Source: JAJFTV01 sp036825755
Lineage (GTDB): Bacteria; Chloroflexota; Anaerolineae; Anaerolineales; Anaerolineaceae
Reading direction: 5' to 3'
Length of the DNA: 20,129 nucleotides
Assembly: GCA_036825755.1 (NCBI GenBank)
Contig: DAISXR010000064.1
Location: forward strand, 1 to 20,129
Part shown: in pieces, positions 14,144 through 20,129 of the stretch
How the letters are laid out: every line of letters begins with the position of its first letter
Position numbering within the stretch: the first letter of the stretch is position 1
Translations under genes and position numbers: made by a program
The notes under the pieces: generated by a model
Told to the model about the DNA's origin: nothing
The model's database searches: none
What the model saw: the letters and a program-made list of their open reading frames with translations, nothing else

Positions 14144-15505
14144 TTACCCATCCACCCAATCAAATGTGCGCTGCACGGCTTTTTTCCAGCCGGCGTACAA
14201 CCGCTGTCGATCGTTTTCAGGCATCCCCGGCTGCCACACTTTACTCTTACGCCAGTTGGCACGCAGGGTGTCCGTATCGGGCCAAACACCCACAGCCAGG
14301 CCGGCTGCGTATGCGGCACCCAGGACGGTGGTTTCGATCAACTCAGGTCTGACCACGGGGACGTTCAGGATATCAGCCTGGAATTGCATAAGCAGATTGT
14401 TCACCACCATGCCGCCATCCACCCGCAACTCTCGTAACTTGACCCGGGAATCCATCTCCATCGCGTCCAGTACTTCTCGGGTCTGATAAGCGGTTGCCTC
14501 CAGGACAGCCCGCGCGATATGTCCGTCACAAATGTACGAAGTCATACCGGCGATTACGCCGCGCGCATCACTGCGCCAGTAGGGTGCGAACAAACCTGAA
14601 AAAGCNNNNNNNNNNNNNNNNNNNNNNNNNNNNNNNNNNNNNNNNNNNNNNNNNNNNNNNNNNNNNNNNNNNNNNNNNNNNNNNNNNNNNNNNNNNNNNN
14701 NNNNNCCGGTACCGTACGTATTCTTGGCCTCACCCGGGTAGAAGCAGGTCTGACCGAAAAGGGCCGCCTGCTGATCACCGAGCGCGCCGGTGATGGGTAC
14801 ATCCATCCCATCCCACCGGGTAACTGCCAGCGGGCCGGATGAGGGCAGAATTTCAGGCAGCATGCAGCGGGGAATATCCAGTGCCACTAAAATTTCGGGA
14901 TCCCAATCCAGGGTAGCCAGGTTCATCAACAGGGTTCTGGAGGCATTGGTCACATCGGTCACGTGCCGGCCACCGTCAGGGCCGCCTGACAGGTTCCACA
15001 TCAACCAGGTATCCATGGTACCGAACAACGCCAGACCCTTGTCCGCATCTTCGCGTAATCCGGGCACCTGATCCAACATCCATTTGATTTTTGGACCGGA
15101 GAAATAGGTGGCCAGAGGTAGCCCGGTTTGCTTCTTAAAACGGTGCTGCCCATATTCACGGGCGAGATGATTGCAGATGGAATCCGTACGAGTATCCTGC
15201 CAGACTATTGCGGGGTGATACGGCTGCCCGGTCTGTTTATTCCAGATCACCGTGGTTTCCCGTTGATTGGTGATGCCCAAGGCCAGAATATCGGTAGGAG
15301 TGATCCCCAATTTTTGCAGGGCAGAATCCATGACCGCACGTGTGTTTTGAATGATCTCCAGCGCATCATGCTCCACCCAGCCCGGCTGCGGAAAGTACTG
15401 TTTATGCTCTTTTTGTGCGCTGGCGGCTGCAGTTCCCTGTAAATCAAAAAGGATACACCGGGTACTGGTGGTACCCTGATCGATCGATGCAATATATTTG
15501 CTCAT
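14144..15505 (-). CDS. glpK: Glycerol kinase (interrupted by an assembly gap)
   Basis: GlpK phosphorylates glycerol to glycerol 3-phosphate with ATP. The FGGY kinase N-terminus shows IDQGTTSTRCILFD, GWVEHD, GITNQRETTVIW, MDTWLMWNLSG, NASRTLLMN and ALGDQQAALFGQ. After the gap come FAPYWRSDARGVIAG and the ATP-site block RVDGGMVVNNLLMQFQ. A 100-N run (14606-14705) removes the segment just after KNTYGTG. Both sides are in the same frame, but E. coli GlpK has about 78 residues there against 34 codons of N, so the true gap is longer. About 419 known plus 78 missing residues give the usual size near 498. Residues equivalent to the E. coli fructose-1,6-bisphosphate site (GGKGGTR) are not present, so that inhibition is unlikely. 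GGAAG precedes the ATG. Confidence 0.93.
   Translation of the reverse strand: MSKYIASIDQGTTSTRCILFDLQGTAAASAQKEHKQYFPQPGWVEHDALEIIQNTRAVMDSALQKLGITPTDILALGITNQRETTVIWNKQTGQPYHPAIVWQDTRTDSICNHLAREYGQHRFKKQTGLPLATYFSGPKIKWMLDQVPGLREDADKGLALFGTMDTWLMWNLSGGPDGGRHVTDVTNASRTLLMNLATLDWDPEILVALDIPRCMLPEILPSSGPLAVTRWDGMDVPITGALGDQQAALFGQTCFYPGEAKNTYGTXXXXXXXXXXXXXXXXXXXXXXXXXXXXXXXXXXAFSGLFAPYWRSDARGVIAGMTSYICDGHIARAVLEATAYQTREVLDAMEMDSRVKLRELRVDGGMVVNNLLMQFQADILNVPVVRPELIETTVLGAAYAAGLAVGVWPDTDTLRANWRKSKVWQPGMPENDRQRLYAGWKKAVQRTFDWVDG
14606..14705. other. 100-N assembly gap inside glpK
   Basis: Exactly 100 unknown bases, a common placeholder length. Comparison with glycerol kinase suggests that about 234-237 bases of coding sequence are really missing here. 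Coordinates across this point are therefore nominal. Confidence 0.99.
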
Positions 15506-15551
15506 ATGCCACTTCCAAATGGGTGTGGTAAGGTGTTGAGAAAAACGACAG

Positions 15552-16748
15552 CTACTGGAACAATCCGGTCAATTGCGCAGGGTCGGTCAGATGCAGTCGA
15601 TCTCCGTCTATGGTCATCGCTTCGGCGGGTACCTGGCGATACTCCAGCGAGCCGCTGGCAGAATAGCTGAGCACGCAAAATGTACTGACCAGTTGGGCAG
15701 AATCCAGATTGGTGTGGATCCGGCTCTCACGATCTGAGAGCCAAGTGTTCAATTCGTTCAGGGTTTTCCTGGTCTGCACCGCTGTAAAGAGAGCCTGTAA
15801 TGCAAGATCCTGTCGGGCAAGACGGGCTGCTTCGCCTGAAGGACCTGTGGTAAATGTGACAAACTGCCATATATTGCCTGGGGTCAGCTCCATACTGCCT
15901 GCCGGAAATTCTGTTTCATCCACCATGAAAGCTTCAGGATTATTGATCGTGACAGGGCCGGTAAAGCGGATCCAGAGCCGGAGAAATGACTGATCGATGC
16001 TGATATAAAAATCCGGGTTGATATCGAAAGCCTCGGCAATTGCCGAATTCACCGCCTGGGCTGCGCTGGCATGGCGCTTTTCTACCTGAGTGGTTCGTTG
16101 GTAAACCGTGTGATAAACACTGCCCAGGGTTGAATCGAGAATACCGTACTCCTGCTTCAGACTGGTGGCAGGTACCGCCAGGTAACTGGATAGGGATACG
16201 ACGAGCGTCCTATCCGTATCCACCTGGACAAGGCGGATCAGTTCCGCTCCAAAGGGAGGCTCAAAGGTGTACGAATCTTCCAGAATAATCGATGCCTTGT
16301 AGGGGACAGGGATATCACAAATACTGCTGGTAACTGTATTCGAGGGCGGCGTGGATGGCCACGTGGAAGGCTGCGGCGTCGGGTCGGGCTGTGAGGCTGT
16401 TTGTGAGGATTGAGTAACTTCCGGGGTGGGTGTATCAGATAATCCGAGAGCATCTGTGGCGGATACATCCGTGGCGGATACATCCGTGGCGGATACTTCC
16501 GCACCAGGTTCGTCTGTTACCGTGAGATCAGTGTTTGTTTCGTCAACCTGCGTCTCTGGTTCAGTCGAAGAAGCAGACCCCTCATCGGGTGTGGTGGTCT
16601 GAGGTGGTTCAGCAACGGTCTCAGTTGTTTTTGCAAGCTGGAGAAATGAGAACACAGGAGTTGACGCGATCAAAACTGTCAGAGAGACAGACAGGATCAA
16701 CAGGACTGCAAAAATGCCGATGACTATGATGAGAATCCGATTCGTCAT
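15552..16748 (-). CDS. Anchored exported protein with degenerate LytR-CpsA-Psr-like domain
   Basis: This 398-residue protein has an N-terminal transmembrane anchor (about 4-28), then a low-complexity Thr/Ser/Pro/Glu/Asp linker (about 41-142), and a folded domain from about 150 on. The folded part follows the order of LCP phosphotransferases, which attach polymers to the cell wall. It has an opening strand LIRLVQVDTDRTLVVSLSS, the helix AQAVNSAIAEAFDI before a PDFYISIDQSFL strand, a GPVTINNP segment, FPAGSMEL, and ARQDLALQALF near 311-321. The catalytic arginine contexts of LCP enzymes (PRD near the first strand and the YAR-type arginines) are not seen, so activity is doubtful. Two cysteines, C144 and C358, could form a disulfide bridge. 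The linker holds a three-fold VSATD repeat. It ends 46 bases before glpK on the same strand. The family link is by pattern only and could be wrong. Confidence 0.6.
   Translation of the reverse strand: MTNRILIIVIGIFAVLLILSVSLTVLIASTPVFSFLQLAKTTETVAEPPQTTTPDEGSASSTEPETQVDETNTDLTVTDEPGAEVSATDVSATDVSATDALGLSDTPTPEVTQSSQTASQPDPTPQPSTWPSTPPSNTVTSSICDIPVPYKASIILEDSYTFEPPFGAELIRLVQVDTDRTLVVSLSSYLAVPATSLKQEYGILDSTLGSVYHTVYQRTTQVEKRHASAAQAVNSAIAEAFDINPDFYISIDQSFLRLWIRFTGPVTINNPEAFMVDETEFPAGSMELTPGNIWQFVTFTTGPSGEAARLARQDLALQALFTAVQTRKTLNELNTWLSDRESRIHTNLDSAQLVSTFCVLSYSASGSLEYRQVPAEAMTIDGDRLHLTDPAQLTGLFQ
16456..16500. repeat. Three 15-bp tandem repeats coding for VSATD
   Basis: Three head-to-tail copies of a 15-bp unit (GTGGCGGATACATCC on the plus strand) fill this interval; the third differs by one base. 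Being a multiple of three, the repeat can expand or shrink without breaking the frame of the exported protein, and encodes VSATD three times in its linker. Confidence 0.95.
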
Positions 16749-16813
16749 ATTACATCTCGTTTTGATACGCAGGAACAGGGGCGGATCGAAAAACTGTCTG
16801 GATTGCTTTGTGG

Positions 16814-16838
16814 ATTATACCATCTGCATTCCAGATGG
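16814..16838 (-). promoter_or_regulatory. Candidate promoter with palindromic operator ahead of the LCP-like gene
   Basis: On the minus strand a perfect TATAAT (16814-16819) directly follows a perfect 7-bp inverted repeat, CCATCTG (16820-16826) and CAGATGG (16832-16838), with a 5-base centre. The repeat sits in the -10/-35 spacer, a usual place for a repressor operator. No good -35 is seen, and there is no U-tail that would make it a terminator of the upstream deacetylase gene. Confidence 0.48.
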
Positions 16839-16883
16839 GGAGATTAACAGACCGGTTGGCAAAACTGAAAGGGAAAAGACATT

Positions 16884-17798
16884 TTATTTCTCCGCTCGTT
16901 GATTCTCGCCAAAGACCTTCTTCACCGCATGGTATGTGTTGATATGCGCCTGTACGGTGATTTCTACCGCAGAATACCCGCCGCCCATGGTGAGAACAAT
17001 TGGGATATGGTTATTGCTACAGGATTCAAGTACCATTTCATCCCTGCACTGCAAACCCGCCATGGTCAGCGTCATCTTATTGAAACGGTCTCCGGCCAGT
17101 GGATCGACCCCGCCGATGTAGAAAAGGACGTCCGGTTGAAATTCGAGCACCGCCGGGAGCGATTGAGCAAGTGTTTCCAGGTAAAGTGAATTATCTGCAT
17201 TTTCGGGCAAGGGAACATCCAATGTAGCCGGCACGCGGCGAACCGGATAATTTTTGCCGCCATACAGGTCCAGAATGAATACCCGCGGATCATCCGCGAA
17301 GATGGCCGCGGTTCCATTGCCCTGATGGGCATCTGCGTCAATGATGGCAGCTTTGCGGATGGATCTGTTTGCGAAAAGATCCTCTATCGCTACGGCAATA
17401 TCGTTGAACACACAAAAACTGCGCCCTTCACCGGGAAAAGCGTGATGCGTTCCTCCTGACAGCGAACCGGCTGCGCCATTCTGCAGAGCGGCGCGGGCGG
17501 CGGCGATCACCGCACCGACACCCAGATGGGCGCGGGTCACCAGTCTTTCGCTCCAGGGAAGACCTAAAACACGCAATTGCTGAGGGCTCAATGTTCCCGA
17601 ACAGACCGCGTCATAATACTCCTCAGTGTGCACACGCAGGATCTGTCCTCGCTCGGCCGGGACAGCCGGGACAAGTTGATCCATAGAGATCACCTGCTGT
17701 GATACCAGTTCATGGCGAAGGCGCACATATTTATCGGATGGGTAAACGTGCCCGGCAGGTAAGACGAGCGGCTGCAGGTCACTGTAGAATATTTTCAA
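16884..17798 (-). CDS. Histone deacetylase family protein (class IV-like amidohydrolase)
   Basis: The HDAC superfamily removes acetyl or related acyl groups from amines using zinc; bacterial members act on proteins, polyamines or unknown acyl-amines. The 304-residue chain has the active-site histidine pair in GGTHHAFPGEG (H118, H119) and FNDIAVAI. Zinc ligands D156 and H158 lie in DADAHQGNGT and D232 in GGVDPLAGDRF. The catalytic tyrosine is in MGGGYS (Y275). The DADAHQGNG form is typical of the HDAC11-like branch. The start is TTG at 17796-17798: it gives the family opening MKIFYSD, has AAAGGA nine bases ahead, and overlaps the preceding TGA as TTGA. The true substrate cannot be read from sequence. 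Confidence 0.93.
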   Translation of the reverse strand: MKIFYSDLQPLVLPAGHVYPSDKYVRLRHELVSQQVISMDQLVPAVPAERGQILRVHTEEYYDAVCSGTLSPQQLRVLGLPWSERLVTRAHLGVGAVIAAARAALQNGAAGSLSGGTHHAFPGEGRSFCVFNDIAVAIEDLFANRSIRKAAIIDADAHQGNGTAAIFADDPRVFILDLYGGKNYPVRRVPATLDVPLPENADNSLYLETLAQSLPAVLEFQPDVLFYIGGVDPLAGDRFNKMTLTMAGLQCRDEMVLESCSNNHIPIVLTMGGGYSAVEITVQAHINTYHAVKKVFGENQRAEK

Positions 17799-18451
17799 TG
17801 AGGATTTTCCTTTGAATTTTCGAGATAGCGAAGAAAATAAGCAGCCACACCAAAAGCAGTCGCCACATTGACTGAGCCTTTGGTGCCCAGCATGGGAATT
17901 TCAATCACCAGGTCTGATCGATCCAGGATTTCACGATCCACGCCTGTGACTTCGCTGCCCAGCACCAACACGAGCGGGAACGCCAACTGGGGCGGCTGTA
18001 GGTCAAACAACGACACCGCGTTGGATGCCAGTTCCAGCGAGACAATCCGGGCGCCTTCCTGTTTACGACGTTCAACCACATCCAGCGCATTCCACTCCAT
18101 CGACCAGGGGATGGAAAATTCTGCCCCGAGAGCAGTCTTCTGAACTTTGGACTGATCCGGGGTGGGTGTGGTCCCGCAACAATACAGATGGCTGATCATC
18201 ATCGCATCAGACGTTCTTAAAATGGAACCTACATTGTAGGCACTACGGATGTTATCCAGCAGCACCTCGATAATCCCCACATGGTGGGAAATCGGTTCGT
18301 TGACCTGATCTGTCACCGGAAAGCTGAGCACCTGTACCGGGCTTCCACATTTTGGGCAGACTGTCTGTTCCGGCAGTAAGGTAGTGGGGTAACGAAACCG
18401 GCAACTCGGTTTCAGACAAACAACAACATAATGAGGAGTGTGCTTTTCCAT
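17795..18451 (-). CDS. SpoU/TrmH-family RNA methyltransferase with N-terminal zinc ribbon
   Basis: SpoU-family enzymes are knotted (SPOUT) methyltransferases that usually form 2'-O-methylated ribose in tRNA or rRNA. All three motifs are present: NIRSAYNVGSILRTSDA (67-83, with R79), LVLGSEVTGV (162-171) and IPMLGTKGSVNVATAFGVA (186-203, carrying N195). Ahead of them, residues 8-40 hold four cysteines in two pairs (C12, C17, C32, C35; the second as CPKC), a zinc-ribbon pattern unusual for TrmH proteins, which may help bind RNA. The ATG at 18451 lacks a clear Shine-Dalgarno. The stop overlaps the TTG of the deacetylase gene, so both are probably co-expressed. Target nucleotide unknown. Confidence 0.9.
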   Translation of the reverse strand: MEKHTPHYVVVCLKPSCRFRYPTTLLPEQTVCPKCGSPVQVLSFPVTDQVNEPISHHVGIIEVLLDNIRSAYNVGSILRTSDAMMISHLYCCGTTPTPDQSKVQKTALGAEFSIPWSMEWNALDVVERRKQEGARIVSLELASNAVSLFDLQPPQLAFPLVLVLGSEVTGVDREILDRSDLVIEIPMLGTKGSVNVATAFGVAAYFLRYLENSKENPH

Positions 18452-18471
18452 ATCCGTTTTTAATCAGGTCT

Positions 18472-18500
18472 TTTATATCAGCAATCTCTTTATCACGCAA
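18472..18500 (-). promoter_or_regulatory. Candidate promoter of the methyltransferase-deacetylase operon
   Basis: TTGCGT (18495-18500) and TATAAA (18472-18477) are 17 bases apart on the minus strand. Transcription would start about 14 bases before the ATG at 18451, leaving a very short leader with no Shine-Dalgarno. Confidence 0.45.
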
Positions 18501-18536
18501 CTAATGACCTTCGGAAGATGCGTCTCACGATCAGTA

Positions 18537-18542
18537 TATAAT
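18537..18542 (+). promoter_or_regulatory. Candidate -10 box of the ROK kinase gene
   Basis: A perfect TATAAT lies 27 bases before the ATG at 18570, leaving room for a leader of about 21 nt that carries the GAGGAGA ribosome site. No clear -35 box is seen. Confidence 0.45.
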
Positions 18543-18569
18543 TAACCATCAACAGGTGAGGAGAGCTTC

Positions 18570-19487
18570 ATGACGGCATTATACGGCGCTATCGAAACCG
18601 GCGGGACAAAATGCATTTGCGTGGTGGCCAGTTCGCCAACACAGATTCTGGCGGAAACACGCATCCCAACCGGTGAGCCGCGGGAAACCACTGCCGCCAT
18701 CGCTGATTTTTTTCACCGGTACAGGCAGGAGACCGGTGGGCAAATTCAGCGAGCGGGTCTTGCTTCTTTTGGCCCGCTTGATCTCAAGCCGTCCTCACCA
18801 ACCTTTGGGCAGATACTCGCCACCCCAAAATTACAATGGAAAGGTTGGGATCTGCTGGCGAATATGGAAAATGCCCTGGGCGTACCGGTTTTTCTGGATA
18901 CCGATGTAAATGCAGCCGCTTTGGGTGAGCACCTGTGGGGGGCCGCTCAGGGTTTGACCAACTTCATCTACCTGACCATTGGAACCGGGATTGGCGGGGG
19001 CGGGATGATCGAATCACAGTTGATACACGGGCTGTTGCACCCTGAGATGGGGCACATTCTGATTCCGCATGATCGATCTGCTGATCCATTTGAGGGGGTG
19101 TGCCCGTTTCACGGCGATTGCTTTGAGGGGTTGGCATCCGGCCCGGCGCTGGAAAAGCGCTGGGGGACAACAGCTTCACATATTTCGCCTGAACATCCGG
19201 CCTGGGATCTAGAGGTCCAATACATTGCCGCAGGTCTCCATTCGCTGATCTGCGCGCTTTCACCGCAGCGCATCATTTTGGGGGGCGGTGTTATGCAGCA
19301 GCAATTTCTGTTTGAGCGGATCCGATTGAAGGTTCGCGAATCACTGGCGGGTTACATCTCTTCATCCAAAATATTACATGAGATGGATGAGTATATTGTG
19401 CCGCCGGCGCTTGGAAAACAGGCCGGCGCTCTGGGAGCCCTGGCGCTGGCCGTAAGCGGAATGGGAGTTACCCGAAGAGCTCGTTAA
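18570..19487 (+). CDS. ROK-family sugar kinase, probable fructokinase
   Basis: ROK kinases phosphorylate free sugars with ATP; this subgroup makes fructose 6-phosphate from fructose. The 305 residues open with the phosphate-binding loop YGAIETGGTK (5-14). The catalytic aspartate is D112 in DTDVNAAALGE, the second ATP loop is TIGTGIGGGG (136-145), and HPEMGHI (157-163) follows. A zinc site typical of fructokinase-type ROK proteins is visible as His in HPEMGH or LIPH (H162/H167) and C178, H181 and C184 in CPFHGDC. The C-terminus has IILGGGVM and ALGKQAGALGALALA. GAGGAGA precedes the ATG. It faces a phosphoglucose-isomerase-like gene, whose 3' end it overlaps by 20 bases; that enzyme would use its product. 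Confidence 0.9.
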   Translation: MTALYGAIETGGTKCICVVASSPTQILAETRIPTGEPRETTAAIADFFHRYRQETGGQIQRAGLASFGPLDLKPSSPTFGQILATPKLQWKGWDLLANMENALGVPVFLDTDVNAAALGEHLWGAAQGLTNFIYLTIGTGIGGGGMIESQLIHGLLHPEMGHILIPHDRSADPFEGVCPFHGDCFEGLASGPALEKRWGTTASHISPEHPAWDLEVQYIAAGLHSLICALSPQRIILGGGVMQQQFLFERIRLKVRESLAGYISSSKILHEMDEYIVPPALGKQAGALGALALAVSGMGVTRRAR

Positions 19488-20129
19488 GCGCAGTTAACCT
19501 GTGCGTATCCTTGAAGTGAATGTGCAGAACTCGCCGTCCTCGGCTGGTCAGTGCTTCAATATCTCCGGCTGCCTGGGCCAGAATGAATTGCCGGAACTGG
19601 ATAGCTTCCTCGGGTATTTCCAGTTGTGAAGACGAATCCTTCGTAAGAACCAGGAACAAACCGTTGTTTTTTCCGCCTTTATGAAGTTGACCGGTTGAGT
19701 GCAGATAACGCGGTCCAAAGCCACTGGTTGTCACCACCCCGGTACGGCTGGTGATGTTGAAACGCAGATTGGTCAGAAGCTGTTGATTTTCAACGGTATC
19801 CGGCAGAAAGGCATTTACAGCCAGATAATCACCGGGCTGGATTTGCGCCAGGAAAGCCTGTATGATCTCAGGCAGGTTTTGCAGGGGAAGACCGGTGGGA
19901 TTATCCCAACGTACTTCAATGCCCTCGTCCTCGAACTGAGGCGCCGGTAACCCAAGAGAGCCGGTCTGGCGGAGCCGCTCCAGTTTGGTTTTGGTGAGCG
20001 TTTTGGTCTCCTGCACATTGGGCTGATTGAAAGCATTCACTCCCAATTGCGAACAGGCTACGGCGATGGCAACTTCCCAGATATAAAACTGGGCAGCCAG
20101 GTCATCCACTTGAGAAAAGTCAAAGGTCA
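19468..20129 (-). CDS. Phosphoglucose isomerase-like C-terminus (start beyond right edge)
   Basis: About 220 C-terminal residues are visible; the frame is open to the right edge, so the start is outside the window and the GTG at 20107-20109 is internal. Recognisable isomerase blocks are LGVNAFNQPNVQETK, where the final Lys corresponds to the catalytic lysine region of phosphoglucose isomerase, and SGFGPRYLHSTGQLHKGG. The end, LTSRGRRVLHIHF, resembles the C-terminus of bifunctional transaldolase/glucose-6-phosphate isomerase more than E. coli Pgi. Whether a transaldolase domain lies upstream cannot be seen. The enzyme would interconvert fructose 6-phosphate and glucose 6-phosphate. The TAA stop lies inside the 3' end of the converging kinase gene. 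Confidence 0.85.
   Translation of the reverse strand, partial: TFDFSQVDDLAAQFYIWEVAIAVACSQLGVNAFNQPNVQETKTLTKTKLERLRQTGSLGLPAPQFEDEGIEVRWDNPTGLPLQNLPEIIQAFLAQIQPGDYLAVNAFLPDTVENQQLLTNLRFNITSRTGVVTTSGFGPRYLHSTGQLHKGGKNNGLFLVLTKDSSSQLEIPEEAIQFRQFILAQAAGDIEALTSRGRRVLHIHFKDTHRLTALNELFG

Noticed and set aside
16456..16500. Short direct repeats considered as a CRISPR or iteron array
   Set aside because: They abut without spacers, are 15 bases long, keep the reading frame and lie within a coding linker.
16820..16838. Palindrome as terminator of the deacetylase gene
   Set aside because: No U-run follows on the minus strand, and TATAAT follows immediately, so an operator is more likely.
1..20129. 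Defence island, prophage, transposon or biosynthetic cluster
   Set aside because: No integrase, transposase, nuclease-toxin pair, terminal repeats or synthase genes are visible; nearly every gene is a recognised cellular function.

Overview
The window is a typical housekeeping stretch of a bacterial chromosome with moderate GC content. Gene content suggests a member of the Chloroflexota, probably Anaerolineae. The hints are Thr/Pro/Ala/Glu-rich linkers in exported proteins, a transaldolase/phosphoglucose-isomerase type C-terminus, a bacterial class IV-like histone deacetylase and a TrmI-type tRNA methyltransferase. This assignment is inference from family resemblance; there is no rRNA to confirm it. 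I see no rRNA, tRNA, IS element, prophage, CRISPR array or defence island. A 100-N assembly gap lies inside glpK, so this is a draft scaffold.

Layout, left half. The 5' part of mutS (minus) runs off the left edge. A small PspC-domain gene (plus) follows and ends tail-to-tail on scpA (minus), the two sharing one CTAG for both stop codons. Divergent from scpA is a tight plus-strand run: moaC, a fused moaD-moaE, rnc and smc, with 1 to 4 nt overlaps between the first three. ScpA (kleisin) and SMC are partners of one chromosome-condensation complex. MoaC and MoaD-MoaE carry out successive steps of molybdopterin synthesis. A perfect two-way hairpin terminator closes smc against the oppositely oriented operon rpsF-ssb-rpsR-peptidylprolyl isomerase. 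That operon has a good promoter and a leader that folds like the S6:S18-binding autoregulatory motif.

Layout, right half. trmI and a CoA-diphosphatase-type Nudix gene (plus, GTGA overlap) converge on rplY (bL25, minus), which has a strong promoter and a U-tailed terminator. Next on the minus strand come glpK (with the gap) and an anchored exported protein with a degenerate LytR-CpsA-Psr-like domain. Farther upstream on the same strand are an HDAC-family deacetylase and a zinc-ribbon SpoU methyltransferase, joined by a TTGA overlap. A ROK fructokinase (plus) finally converges on, and overlaps, the 3' end of a phosphoglucose-isomerase-like gene that leaves the right edge.

Points of interest. 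The MoaD-MoaE fusion keeps an internal Gly-Gly-Gly. Three genes (mutS, scpA, moaC) have a -10 box only 6 to 7 nt before ATG and no Shine-Dalgarno, which predicts leaderless mRNAs, while most other genes here have one. Further points are the S6:S18-like leader, the degenerate LCP-like protein and the zinc-ribbon SpoU/HDAC pair. I found no convincing wholly new system.
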